In this document: positions 1-7,681 of the stretch, piece by piece
Layout of the letters: every line of letters starts with the position of its first letter
How positions within the stretch are numbered: position 1 is the stretch's first letter
Assembly (NCBI GenBank): GCA_018334525.1
Contig: JAGXLT010000016.1
Location: 1 to 9,903, forward strand
DNA: 9,903 nucleotides
From: Gammaproteobacteria bacterium
Lineage (GTDB): Bacteria; Pseudomonadota; Gammaproteobacteria; Nitrococcales; Nitrococcaceae
Reading direction: 5' to 3'
Program-made: the position numbers and the translations under genes
The notes under the pieces: generated by a model
What the model was told of the DNA's origin: nothing
Databases searched by the model: none
Seen by the model: the letters and a program-made list of their open reading frames with translations, nothing else

Positions 1-3
1 ATT

Positions 4-1446
4 CTAATTTGCTTCCAACGCGGTTGCTGCAGCCGTCTCAAGACGCTGGCGTACGATAGCTGCGGGCATCAGTGCAATGATGCCGCCCAATCCCGGGCCA
101 GACTCTAAGCCGGTCAATGCCAACCGCAACGGCTTCATCAGTCCGCCACCACGTAAACCGGTTGCGGCCTCAAGCGCCGCTTTCAATACAGACCATTCAG
201 CTCCACGATCCGCTTCAATGACCGCCAGTGCCTGGCTGAAAAACGTAGGCCCGACAGTTATTAACCGTTGTCGGGCGGCATCTGTGTACCCTTTGAGTAA
301 ATGAGAACCAAAAAGCCGCGCTGCCCAGTCGTTAATCTCTTGCGGGAAACGCATATTGGGCCGCACAAGCTCTGCAAGATGCTCAAGCGCGACGGCGTCA
401 ACCGGCTGATCAACAGCATCCGCGTCGAAAGCATCGAGGAGATCTGCCAGTGGCGCCTGCGCCATTGCAAGCTCCTGCCAGTGGTCAAGTTGGCGGTAAT
501 CGAATAACGCCGGACCTTTGGCCAAATGGGCAGGATCAAACGTCTGGGCAAAGTCATCTAGCGTTTCGATCTGTTCACTGGCGCCTGAGTAGCCGAGCCG
601 CGCCAGATAGTTAAATACGGCCTCGGGCCGATAACCGGTTGCTCTTAAATCGGCAATACTCGCAGCGCCACTGCGTTTGGATAATGGCCGACCCTCCACG
701 CCAACCACTAAGCCCAAATGCCCATAGGCAGGCGCCGGTAAATCAAGCGCTGCCAATATGAGCAACTGCCGCGGTGTGTTGGCAATGTGATCTTCGCCGC
801 GCAACACATGACTGACACCCATTAAGGCATCATCCAGCGCATTCGCAAATAAAAATGCTGCGGTGCCATCGGCCCGCCGAATCACAAAATCACCAGGCAG
901 CCGGTCGGAAGAGACCACCTGCTCACCACGCACGATATCAACATACTTGATTGTTTGTGCTGCGGGCACTCTTAAACGCAAACTGGCGGCCTCACCCGCC
1001 TGCATGCGCGCACGAGCCTCCGCTGGATCAATCCCGGCGCAATGCCCATCATACTGCGGTGGTTTGCCAGCTGCCTGTTGCTGCCGCCGCAGCTTATCCA
1101 GACGATCAACGCTACAAAAACAAGGATAGGCATGACCGGTATCCAATACCTGGTCGAAATATTCGTTGTGAATATCTGCGCGCGCAGACTGCTTCCAGGT
1201 AATGGGACGCTGCCCGCAATCCGGCCCTTCGTCCCACCTAACACCAAGCCAACATAAATCCTCTATAACCGCCGCTAGCGCGTCGGCCTGATTCCTGGCC
1301 TCATCGCTATCTTCTATCCGCAATAAAAAAGTGCCCTTTTGGCTTTTTGCCAGCAGCGCACTAAAAATGGCCGTGCGTAAGTTGCCGGCATGCAGCAACC
1401 CCGTCGGACTGGGAGCAAATCGTGTTTTTACAAGTGGCGTTGTCAT
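4..1446 (-). CDS. gltX: Glutamyl-tRNA synthetase (class I), divergent type
   Basis: Cytoplasmic enzyme that joins glutamate to tRNA using ATP. The 480-residue product is near the usual bacterial length (about 470). The Rossmann catalytic domain opens with RFAPSPTG (9-16), followed by HAGN (19-22) in place of the HIGH signature. LRIEDSD (42-48) and WDEGPD (71-76) follow. A small insert carries CxC (Cys109, Cys111) and YDGHC (Cys136). LSKRSG (255-260) is the KMSKS loop. The C-terminal half is helical and should bind the anticodon; its length excludes the short tRNA-modifying GluQ. Compared with E. coli GluRS, three zinc cysteines are kept but the residue two after the last one is Gly, where E. 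coli has His. I chose the ATG at 1446 because conserved sequence begins six residues later; an ATG at 1539 adds 31 unconserved residues and runs into lpxH. The Shine-Dalgarno is weak (CGGGA). The gene is divergent from lpxH. Its sequence type leaves open a second, tRNA-Gln-charging GluRS role. Confidence 0.95.
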   Translation of the reverse strand: MTTPLVKTRFAPSPTGLLHAGNLRTAIFSALLAKSQKGTFLLRIEDSDEARNQADALAAVIEDLCWLGVRWDEGPDCGQRPITWKQSARADIHNEYFDQVLDTGHAYPCFCSVDRLDKLRRQQQAAGKPPQYDGHCAGIDPAEARARMQAGEAASLRLRVPAAQTIKYVDIVRGEQVVSSDRLPGDFVIRRADGTAAFLFANALDDALMGVSHVLRGEDHIANTPRQLLILAALDLPAPAYGHLGLVVGVEGRPLSKRSGAASIADLRATGYRPEAVFNYLARLGYSGASEQIETLDDFAQTFDPAHLAKGPALFDYRQLDHWQELAMAQAPLADLLDAFDADAVDQPVDAVALEHLAELVRPNMRFPQEINDWAARLFGSHLLKGYTDAARQRLITVGPTFFSQALAVIEADRGAEWSVLKAALEAATGLRGGGLMKPLRLALTGLESGPGLGGIIALMPAAIVRQRLETAAATALEAN

Positions 1447-1509
1447 GTCCCGATATGGTAGCCGATGCCCTGCTTGCATGCAGCTACGAATAGTGGAATT
1501 CTCATCGCC
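1447..1509. promoter_or_regulatory. Divergent spacer between gltX and lpxH, probable promoter region
   Basis: These 63 bases separate the start codons of two divergently transcribed genes, so promoters for both must lie here or inside the neighbouring coding starts. I do not see a convincing -35/-10 pair for either strand. TTTACA at 1427-1432 and TTGTCA at 1440-1445 resemble -35 boxes for lpxH but lack a well-spaced -10. An 8-base palindrome, TGCATGCA, lies at 1475-1482. A regulatory role is inferred from position only. Confidence 0.3.
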
Positions 1510-2265
1510 ATGAAGCCACTTATCCATAATAGTCATCATGCGCCGATCTTAATGATCGCGGATTTACATCTCGACCCCGGCCGCCCGGAGGCCCTCGCCG
1601 CATTCTTAAAGTTTCTTGCCGGTTCGGCGTCTAAAGCTCAGGCGCTGTATATTCTCGGCGATTTATTTGAAGCGTGGATCGGTGATGATGCGCGTCCTGC
1701 CGATGACCCAATTGCGCCGGCGCTCCACGCCCTCGCTGCGCATGGGGTTGCGATTTACCTTTTACATGGCAATCGTGATTTTTTACTCGGTAAAGAATTT
1801 GCGCAGGCCGCCAGTGCACAGCTTCTGGAAGAGCCAGTGCGAATCATAATCGATGACGAACCGGTCATTCTGGAACATGGCGATGCGCTATGTACCGACG
1901 ATACCGACTACCAGGCACTACGCCAACAACTCAGAAACCCTCAGTGGCAGGCTCAATTTCTTAGCTTACCGATTGCTGAACGAATCCAGCAGGCGCAGGC
2001 AGCGCGAAAGCAAAGCAGCAGCGCAATGAGCGCAAAAACCGAATCCATTATGGACGTCAATTCAGCAGCGGTTGAATCGCGGTTTCGTGAGCAAAACGCC
2101 AGGCGGCTCATTCATGGTCACACCCATCGGCCGGATCAGCATACCGTCAGCGTTGATGGCAAAACCTGTGTACGGAGTGTACTGGGCGACTGGTTTGAGC
2201 AAGGCAGTGTCTTGCGTATCGAAAATGGACAATATGCGCTAGAGCGTTTTTCTCTGAGCACGTAG
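1510..2265 (+). CDS. lpxH: UDP-2,3-diacylglucosamine diphosphatase (lipid A synthesis)
   Basis: Peripheral inner-membrane enzyme of the Raetz pathway. It hydrolyses UDP-2,3-diacylglucosamine to lipid X and UMP, using a two-metal centre. The 251-residue product shows the calcineurin-like phosphoesterase motifs in order: ADLHL (17-21, ligands D18 and H20), YILGDLFEAWIGDD (47-60, D51), HGNRDFLLGK (86-95, N88), EHGDALCTDD (122-131, H123) and IHGHTHRP (201-208). SIMDVN (179-184) and LGDW (225-228) also match the family. The ATG at 1510 gives about 14 residues more than E. coli LpxH. GGAA at 1495-1498 could serve as a ribosome binding site. The ATG at 1552, which begins just before ADLHL, remains possible but has no visible Shine-Dalgarno. 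The last 27 bases overlap the convergent gene at 2239. Lipid A synthesis marks the organism as Gram-negative. Confidence 0.95.
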   Translation: MKPLIHNSHHAPILMIADLHLDPGRPEALAAFLKFLAGSASKAQALYILGDLFEAWIGDDARPADDPIAPALHALAAHGVAIYLLHGNRDFLLGKEFAQAASAQLLEEPVRIIIDDEPVILEHGDALCTDDTDYQALRQQLRNPQWQAQFLSLPIAERIQQAQAARKQSSSAMSAKTESIMDVNSAAVESRFREQNARRLIHGHTHRPDQHTVSVDGKTCVRSVLGDWFEQGSVLRIENGQYALERFSLST

Positions 2266-2748
2266 CCGCGCAAGTTGCTCGTCGGCGGCACGTCTGACCT
2301 GTTCACTCGGATCATGCTGAGCGACCTCAGCTAACACCTGACGATTATCCACAAGCGGTAGAGCCGCCTGTCGCAGCACCTCTTCGCGGGCACTTCTCGC
2401 GACATGGGCCAGTATCTGCTGGTCATTACACGCCTGCACGGCAGCAAGGCGGTACTCAAGCACAAGCTCATCGCCACCCGAGAGCAATTGCCGATAACGT
2501 GCTCTGGCTGCAGCCACCACATCAGCCGATGGCTCTTTCTCGAGAATCTGACGTAATAACACCAAATCAAGCAAACGCTTTGCAGCGGCGGCGCGAACTC
2601 GTTCAGCCGGATCATGAATCGCTAAACGACGAAGACCATTCTGCCCGAGATCACCACGATTAATCGCCATCATCCGTTGCCCGGAATCTTCATGAGTGCT
2701 CTGCGAGCCGGAGCGTCGCCATCCACGTAAAAAATTCCAGTTAAACAC
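2239..2748 (-). CDS. Small HEAT-like repeat protein, function unknown
   Basis: Product of about 169 residues if it starts at the GTG at 2748; a TTG at 2769 would add seven. The first residues (FNWNFLRGWRR, about 2-12) are followed by a polar stretch. From about residue 34 to the end the protein is Ala/Leu/Arg-rich and helical, with recurring units of the form DPAERVRAAAAKRL (46-59), REEVLRQAALPLVD (121-134) and DPSEQVRRAADEQL (146-159). These are typical of HEAT-like or armadillo-like solenoids that bind other proteins. There is no signal peptide, membrane segment or catalytic motif. The arrangement recalls the N-terminal part of DUF349-containing proteobacterial proteins, but no DUF349 region follows. 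The gene is last in the operon and overlaps the glycerate kinase gene by 8 bases, suggesting coupled translation. Its 3' end overlaps lpxH tail to tail. That it is a gene is fairly sure; its function and exact start are not. Confidence 0.75.
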   Translation of the reverse strand: MFNWNFLRGWRRSGSQSTHEDSGQRMMAINRGDLGQNGLRRLAIHDPAERVRAAAAKRLLDLVLLRQILEKEPSADVVAAARARYRQLLSGGDELVLEYRLAAVQACNDQQILAHVARSAREEVLRQAALPLVDNRQVLAEVAQHDPSEQVRRAADEQLARLRAQRKTL

Positions 2749-3979
2749 CGGGCTCAGGACACCACCCAATGACTACATCCATCACGTTAGTGCCGGTATA
2801 GCCGGTTTGCACCAAATCATTGGCGGCAGCAAGAAACCGCCCGGCATCAGCATTCTGCAAACACGTCTCAGCCACTAAACCGGCTGTGCGCCCCCGTTTG
2901 ATGGTCTCTCCATCGATTATCGCACCCGCATCCTCGCCCGGGCCATCTGCACCGTCGGTACCCGCGGCAAGCAGTAACCGATCTAAACCCTGCAATTCAC
3001 AAGCTGCCGCCAGTGCCAGCGTTTGCATACGCCCACCCCGACCAGGATGCGGGGGCAAATTCACCGTAGGTTCTCCACCCCAAAGATGAATGCCCGGCTG
3101 CCCGTTCACCAATGCCTTCGCCACTTGTTTTCCGCAGTCAACCGCATCCCCCTCAAGGAATTCAGGATGCCGAGTCACTGCCACGCCGGCAGCGCTTGCC
3201 GCGGCCTCAACGGCATTCAGTGCACTGCTGTTACTGGCCACAATCTCCCAATCAATAGCCGCGAATACGGGGTCTTGAGTCAATGGCGCTGAGGGTGCGG
3301 GCGGCATTTTAATTTGCAGCGCAGCCAGTTGCTCTGGCGGCGGCGGGCCCTGTTCGTCAGGGAACAGCAATCCTGATCCAATGACGCCCGGGTCATCACC
3401 GGGCACATCTGAAATCAGCAGCACTTTTGTTGGACGCTGCCCCAGCCATTGGGTCAACCGCCCCCCTTTTATCGTGGAAAACGCTTTACGAATACGATTC
3501 ATTTGACCGATATCCAGGCCGCCCGCCAGCAATGCGGAATTCAATTCCGCAAGCGCTTCGGCACTACCCCCTTCCGGCAAGCGCTCAACCAGACTCGATG
3601 CGCCACCTGAAATTAAAAATAGTAACTGCGATCGGGTTGGTGCATCCGCCAGGAATTCGACAAGACGTGTGCCGACGGCCAGGCTGCGCGCATCGGGCAC
3701 TGGATGCGCCGTCTCGTGCTGCTCCAGCTCGGCACGTTGCAGAAGTGACTCGTCGGCATAGCCTTCCCGCGTAATAATCAGCCCCCGCTCGACCTGCTCT
3801 GCAAGCACATCCAGTGCGCCATGAGCCATTGAAGCAGCGGCTTTACCCACCGCAATCAGCGTTACCGGCTCGGAGCCAATCGGGTTAGCGGACAACGCAT
3901 TCGCCACCGCATCACGGCCATTCACCGCAGCAACCGCTGCAGCATGGAGCTGCCGAAGAAAATCGCGTGGGGCGGTCAC
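2741..3979 (-). CDS. ttuD: Glycerate 2-kinase, TtuD/MOFRL family
   Basis: Predicted cytoplasmic kinase that phosphorylates D-glycerate at C2, giving 2-phosphoglycerate for glycolysis. The 412-residue product matches the two-domain family once annotated as hydroxypyruvate reductase TtuD. Visible motifs are VGKAA (44-48, with the conserved Lys46), LISGGASSL (122-130), NRIRK (161-165), SDVPGDDP (190-197), WGGEPTV (300-306), GRGGRMQ (313-319), GTDGADGP (340-347) in the C-terminal MOFRL domain, and TGTNVMD (395-401). It starts at GTG 3979; the GTGA there shares four bases with the metZ stop. A modest GGGG lies upstream inside metZ, so translation is probably coupled. Its place after metZ is not obviously explained: glycerate comes from glyoxylate, tartrate or serine breakdown. 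The family is sure; the symbol and the 2-kinase position follow from family knowledge. Confidence 0.9.
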   Translation of the reverse strand: MTAPRDFLRQLHAAAVAAVNGRDAVANALSANPIGSEPVTLIAVGKAAASMAHGALDVLAEQVERGLIITREGYADESLLQRAELEQHETAHPVPDARSLAVGTRLVEFLADAPTRSQLLFLISGGASSLVERLPEGGSAEALAELNSALLAGGLDIGQMNRIRKAFSTIKGGRLTQWLGQRPTKVLLISDVPGDDPGVIGSGLLFPDEQGPPPPEQLAALQIKMPPAPSAPLTQDPVFAAIDWEIVASNSSALNAVEAAASAAGVAVTRHPEFLEGDAVDCGKQVAKALVNGQPGIHLWGGEPTVNLPPHPGRGGRMQTLALAAACELQGLDRLLLAAGTDGADGPGEDAGAIIDGETIKRGRTAGLVAETCLQNADAGRFLAAANDLVQTGYTGTNVMDVVIGWCPEPGV

Positions 3980-5151
3980 GGTTGCCCCGTCAATCCGGAG
4001 AGCAAATCTGCCTGGATATCCGCAATATCCTCCAACCCCACAGAAATGCGCAACAACCCCTCTTTAATTCCGGCAGCTGCCCGTTGATCAGCGGTCATTC
4101 GCCCATGTGTTGTAGTGGCCGGATGGGTAATGGTCGTGCGCACATCACCCAGATTGGCCGTAATTGAGAGCATTCGGGTTGCATCGATAACCCGCCAGGC
4201 TGCCTCTCGACCGCCTTCCACCTCAAACGAGACAATGCCACCAAAACCGGACTGTTGACTGGCCGCCAGCTTATGCTGCGGGTGCTCAGGCAGGCCCGGG
4301 TAATACACTTGACTGACCTCAGGCCGTTTTAGTAACCACTGAGCCAGCTGCATTGCCTGCTCGCTATGCGCGCGCATGCGTAAATTTAGTGTCTCCAGGC
4401 CCTTTAAAAATACCCAGGCATTAAACGGACTCATGGTTGGTCCCGCCGATCGCAGAAACGGAAAGATCTGCTTATCCAGGCGCTCGGCATCCCCTACAAT
4501 GGCACCGCCAACACAACGCCCCTGGCCATCCAGGTACTTAGTTGCCGAATGGGTGACCAGGTCTGCTCCAAGCGCCAACGGGCGTTGTAGAGCCGGCGTA
4601 CAAAAACAGTTATCAACGACCAACAGTGCACCATGGGCATGGGCCAGCTCCGCAAGCCCGACAATATCCGCTAACTCAGTCAGCGGATTAGACGGTGTTT
4701 CCAAAAACAGTAATCGCGTTTCCGGCCGAATCGCTGCTTCCCACGCGCTCAGGTCGGTTAACGGAACAAAGTCCGTCTCAACCCCGAATCGGCGTAATTG
4801 ATTATCGAACAACGACGTCGTGGTACCAAACACCGCCACCGAGCAGACAATGTGATCGCCGGCTTTCAGCAAGCCCATCACCAACGCAAGGATAGCCGAC
4901 ATACCCGAGGCCGTAGCGATAGCCGTCTCACCCCCCTCCATCGCGGCCAGTCGTTTTTCAAAGGCGCGGACCGTGGGATTGGTAAAGCGGGAGTAGATAT
5001 TGCCAGGCTGCTCGCCTGAGAAACGGGCCGCCGCTTCAGCGGCGTTAGCGAAAACAAAACTGGAGGTGGGGAAAATTGCCTCTGAGTGCTCTTGTTCGGC
5101 GGTGCGTTCCAAGCCGGCACGCAGGCCCTTGGTATCCGGCCCCCAACTCAT
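3976..5151 (-). CDS. metZ: O-succinylhomoserine sulfhydrylase (methionine synthesis)
   Basis: Cytoplasmic PLP enzyme that makes homocysteine directly from O-succinylhomoserine and sulfide, bypassing cystathionine. The 391-residue product is a full-length Cys/Met-metabolism PLP protein. Motifs are YSRFTNPT (53-60, phosphate contact), ATASGMSA (79-86), FLETPSNP (149-156), VVDN (178-181, Asp180 pairing with the PLP ring nitrogen), [12 protein letters not shown] (201-212, with Schiff-base Lys205) and [13 protein letters not shown] (339-351 region). Relatives in the family include cystathionine gamma-synthase and O-acetylhomoserine sulfhydrylase. The length, the TKYLDGQGR signature and the position just after purF, as in Pseudomonas, favour MetZ. 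The ATG at 5151 overlaps the purF stop in ATGA. There is no good Shine-Dalgarno, so translation probably depends on coupling to purF. The 3' end overlaps the next start by four bases. Confidence 0.94.
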   Translation of the reverse strand: MSWGPDTKGLRAGLERTAEQEHSEAIFPTSSFVFANAAEAAARFSGEQPGNIYSRFTNPTVRAFEKRLAAMEGGETAIATASGMSAILALVMGLLKAGDHIVCSVAVFGTTTSLFDNQLRRFGVETDFVPLTDLSAWEAAIRPETRLLFLETPSNPLTELADIVGLAELAHAHGALLVVDNCFCTPALQRPLALGADLVTHSATKYLDGQGRCVGGAIVGDAERLDKQIFPFLRSAGPTMSPFNAWVFLKGLETLNLRMRAHSEQAMQLAQWLLKRPEVSQVYYPGLPEHPQHKLAASQQSGFGGIVSFEVEGGREAAWRVIDATRMLSITANLGDVRTTITHPATTTHGRMTADQRAAAGIKEGLLRISVGLEDIADIQADLLSGLTGQP

Positions 5152-6653
5152 GAGTTTATGCCGGCTAAACGGTTACTTTGTGCCGAAACGCCGGTCCGCA
5201 CTGCATCAGCACGCTCTGCTTCCAGGGCCAGCAGGTAATCCGTTGTGATATCACCGGTGACGTAGCGGCCATCGAAACAAGAGCAGTCAAACTCCCGCAA
5301 ACCGGTATTTCGACCTCGCACCGCTTCAACCAGATCCTCGAGATCCTGATAAATCATATCGTCCGCGCCGATGACACTACGAATCTCTTCAACACTACGA
5401 TTATGTGCAATCAGCTCATGCGCTGCGGGCATGTCAATTCCATAAACATTAGGAAAACGCACCGGCGGCGCGGCTGAGGCAAAAAACACCTTATTCGCAC
5501 CCGCTTCGCGTGCCATTTGAATGATCTGCTCAGAGGTCGTGCCGCGCACAATGGAGTCATCCAGTAGCAAAACGTTTTTACCCCGAAACTCCAGCTCTAT
5601 TGGATTGAGCTTTTGTCGTACCGATTTTTTCCGAACTGCCTGGCCCGGCATAATAAAGGTCCGGCCAATGTAGCGATTCTTAATAAAACCTTCGCGATAC
5701 AGAATGTTGAGGTCATTCGCCAAATCCAGCGCGGCTGTCCGGCTGGTATCGGGAATCGGTATCACCACATCAATATCGTGATGCGCCCACTCCCGTCTAA
5801 TTTTTCCCGCCAGCGTGCGGCCCATGCGCAGGCGTGACTTATAAACCGAAACATCATCCAGCATCGAATCTGGACGAGCCAAATAAACATATTCAAAAAT
5901 GCAGGGCGCCAACTGCGGGGCAGCAGCACACTGCCGGGTATACAAATTGCCCTGCAAATCAATTAATACCGCCTCGCCAGGCGCCACATCCCGAATTAAA
6001 GTAAAACCCAGCACATCTAAGGCAACGCTTTCCGAAGCAATCATATACTCCGTCCCTGCGTCGGTATCCCGACTGCCAAAGCACAAGGGACGAATGCCGT
6101 TAGGGTCCCTAAACCCTAAAACGCCATAGCCGTTAATCATCGCAATCGCGGCATAACCGCCTCGGCAGCGCTCATGAATATTGGCGACCGCATCAAAAAT
6201 ATCTGTCTCGCTAACCCGCAGTTTGCCGAGTTCGCCTAATTTATGTGCAAAGGCGTTCAGCAAAACTTCAGAATCAGAGCTCGTATTGATATGTCGCAGA
6301 TCCGCCAGAAATAAATCGCGTTTAATATCACTGGCATTGGTCAGGTTTCCGTTGTGCGCAATACTGATTCCATAAGGAGAGTTCACATAAAACGGCTGAC
6401 TCTCTGCAGAGCTGCTGCAGCCCGCAGTGGGATAACGACAATGCCCGATACCTACATTGCCACGAAGTTGCAGCATGTCTTCAGCGCCAAACACATCGCG
6501 CACAAGCCCATTATCTTTGCGTAAATGCAGCCGACCATTGTCATAGGTCATAATGCCGGCAGCATCCTGGCCTCGATGCTGAAGAACCGTAAGGCCGTCA
6601 TACAGCGCCTGGTTAACCGGGCTTTTGCCCACCATACCGATTACACCGCACAT
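5148..6653 (-). CDS. purF: Amidophosphoribosyltransferase (first step of purine synthesis)
   Basis: Cytoplasmic enzyme that converts PRPP and glutamine to phosphoribosylamine, the committed step of de novo purine synthesis. The 501-residue product matches E. coli PurF (505). The N-terminal Ntn glutaminase domain begins MCGVIG, with Cys2 exposed as nucleophile after Met removal. HRGQDAAG (26-33), HCRYPTAG (71-78) and [10 protein letters not shown] (97-106) shape the glutamine site. The C-terminal phosphoribosyltransferase domain has VIPIPDTSR (297-305) and the PRPP loop [13 protein letters not shown] (361-373). There is no long propeptide before Cys2 and no obvious iron-sulfur cysteine set, as in the E. 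coli type. AAGG at 6658-6661 and AGGA at 6664-6667 form the ribosome binding site. The first overlaps the cvpA stop, six bases away. This places purF in the conserved cvpA-purF pair. No PurR operator is apparent immediately upstream. Confidence 0.97.
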   Translation of the reverse strand: MCGVIGMVGKSPVNQALYDGLTVLQHRGQDAAGIMTYDNGRLHLRKDNGLVRDVFGAEDMLQLRGNVGIGHCRYPTAGCSSSAESQPFYVNSPYGISIAHNGNLTNASDIKRDLFLADLRHINTSSDSEVLLNAFAHKLGELGKLRVSETDIFDAVANIHERCRGGYAAIAMINGYGVLGFRDPNGIRPLCFGSRDTDAGTEYMIASESVALDVLGFTLIRDVAPGEAVLIDLQGNLYTRQCAAAPQLAPCIFEYVYLARPDSMLDDVSVYKSRLRMGRTLAGKIRREWAHHDIDVVIPIPDTSRTAALDLANDLNILYREGFIKNRYIGRTFIMPGQAVRKKSVRQKLNPIELEFRGKNVLLLDDSIVRGTTSEQIIQMAREAGANKVFFASAAPPVRFPNVYGIDMPAAHELIAHNRSVEEIRSVIGADDMIYQDLEDLVEAVRGRNTGLREFDCSCFDGRYVTGDITTDYLLALEAERADAVRTGVSAQSNRLAGINS

Positions 6654-6659
6654 ATCGCC

Positions 6660-7202
6660 TTATTCCTCGTCGACACAGTAATCCTTCCAGTAACCAAGCA
6701 CCGCTGATCCATCAACCGGCGCATTCTCCACCCAGCCGCCAACACGGTCATGGCAGACCCAGGGTTGGTAGGCCTCTACAACCCGTGAGGTCTGCCACCA
6801 GCCCTCTTGCGGTAGCGCTGTGAGTCCAGCGCCCAGCACAACAAGCCCCACCAGCAAACCACCGCGAACCCCGCCAAACACCATGCCAAGCAAACGGTCC
6901 GTGCCTGTCAAACCGGTTCGGCCGACAAGCAACCGCCCAATGTAGCTGACCACGGCTCCTACCAGCAGGGTCACCACAAATAGCGCCGAAAAACCCAACA
7001 CCAGTCTAACTAACGCCGAGTCGATGAATGGCGTCAGTCGATCCGCGACTTGTCCGCTATAAACAATCGCCACCCAAAAGGCGGCCACCCAGACCACGAC
7101 AGAAATTATCTCGCGGACAAAACCACGAATCACACCGATCAGAATTGACGCGCCGACCAGGGCAATCAGTGCGTAATCCAGCCAAGTCAGTGTATCAGTC
7201 AT
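6660..7202 (-). CDS. cvpA: CvpA-family inner-membrane protein
   Basis: Small integral membrane protein named for colicin V production in E. coli and usually found beside purF. Its biochemical role is not well defined; envelope stress and transport links have been proposed. The 180-residue product has four likely membrane helices: about 8-27, 32-50, 65-88 and 104-128. It has the family feature YALIALVGASILIGVIRGF (10-28) with the conserved Gly and Arg after the first helix. Between helices 3 and 4 lies RTGLTGTDRLLGMVFGG. The C-terminal 50 residues are soluble and Trp/Tyr-rich, longer than in the 162-residue E. coli protein. The ATG at 7202 shares one base with the dedD stop (TAATG), and an AGGG lies about seven bases upstream. 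It sits between dedD and purF in the order known from Pseudomonas. Confidence 0.93.
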   Translation of the reverse strand: MTDTLTWLDYALIALVGASILIGVIRGFVREIISVVVWVAAFWVAIVYSGQVADRLTPFIDSALVRLVLGFSALFVVTLLVGAVVSYIGRLLVGRTGLTGTDRLLGMVFGGVRGGLLVGLVVLGAGLTALPQEGWWQTSRVVEAYQPWVCHDRVGGWVENAPVDGSAVLGYWKDYCVDEE

Positions 7203-7681
7203 TACTCGCCCTGCTCGACAATTAAACTGGGCAGCTCATGGTCTTCGGCCAGTGTTTGCGCGGCCTGCTCAGCCGCTTCGCGACCTGCGAACGGGCCGAC
7301 CTGCACCCGGTGGGGGGCTTGTTCGCTCGCATCTTCAGTAATCATTCGTACACTAAACTCGGCGGACGCCAGGGTATCAACCAAACGCTGAGCATTCTCC
7401 CGGCTTGCAAAACTACCCACCTGAACGAAGACATCACCAACGGACTCGGGCTGGGGCTCAGGCTGCGACTCGGGCTCTGGCGGCTGCTCGGGCTGCGATT
7501 CTGACATCGAAACATCCGGCAACTCCGGCACTGCCGGTGTAGTCGGCTCAGGCGGGATATCCAACTCGATATCCACTCGCGTTTGCTGCACAGGACCACT
7601 GAGCAACATGGGAATAAAAATGACCCCCAAGGCAACCAGCACCACCGCCCCGGCCAGTCGCTGTTTAAAGCGCTTATCCAT
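7202..7681 (-). CDS. dedD: SPOR-domain cell-division protein, DedD-like
   Basis: Bitopic inner-membrane protein expected to bind denuded septal peptidoglycan and help constriction. The 159-residue product starts with a short basic cytoplasmic segment (MDKRFKQRL), then one membrane helix (about 9-28). A periplasmic linker rich in Pro, Glu, Gln and Ser (about 42-80) follows, and then a SPOR domain (about 82-157) with FVQVGSFASRENAQRL and RVQVGPFAGREAAEQA, the two related halves. It is shorter than E. coli DedD (220). I start it at the ATG at 7681 because GGAGG lies six bases upstream at 7688-7692; a TTG at 7696 in the same frame sits upstream of that site and is unlikely. The first eight bases overlap the end of folC, and the ribosome binding site lies inside folC. 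Confidence 0.92.
   Translation of the reverse strand: MDKRFKQRLAGAVVLVALGVIFIPMLLSGPVQQTRVDIELDIPPEPTTPAVPELPDVSMSESQPEQPPEPESQPEPQPESVGDVFVQVGSFASRENAQRLVDTLASAEFSVRMITEDASEQAPHRVQVGPFAGREAAEQAAQTLAEDHELPSLIVEQGE
7442..7498 (-). repeat. Pro-Glu-Gln-Ser low-complexity repeat in the dedD linker
   Basis: Codons 62-80 of dedD encode alternating SQPE, PEPE and PQPE units. The DNA repeats GGCTC/GGGCT-type blocks. It is a flexible periplasmic spacer between the membrane helix and the SPOR domain, and the kind of tract whose length may vary between strains. Confidence 0.7.

Noticed and set aside
1470..1483. CTGC-TTGCAT-GCAG inverted repeat in the gltX-lpxH spacer as an operator or terminator
   Set aside because: The stem is only four bases and there is no T-run; a palindrome of this size can occur by chance, so it is only mentioned in the spacer entry.
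1465..1509. Upstream start of lpxH at 1465
   Set aside because: It adds 15 residues (MPCLHAATNSGILIA) with no family match; even the ATG at 1510 is already longer at the N-terminus than usual LpxH.
1447..1539. N-terminal extension of gltX to the ATG at 1539 (31 extra residues)
   Set aside because: The extra residues resemble nothing in GluRS, lie antisense to the lpxH start, and conserved sequence begins just after the ATG at 1446, which has its own weak ribosome site.
2180..2300. Search for a bidirectional terminator at the lpxH/operon convergence
   Set aside because: No GC-rich hairpin followed by a T-run was visible on either strand.
3427..3774. 115-codon open frame on the plus strand
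   Set aside because: It is antisense to the conserved part of the glycerate kinase gene and shows no motif or ribosome site.
4376..4801. 141-codon open frame on the plus strand
   Set aside because: It lies fully antisense to metZ, whose protein is conserved across this region; the frame has an Arg/Ser-rich shadow composition and no recognisable domain.
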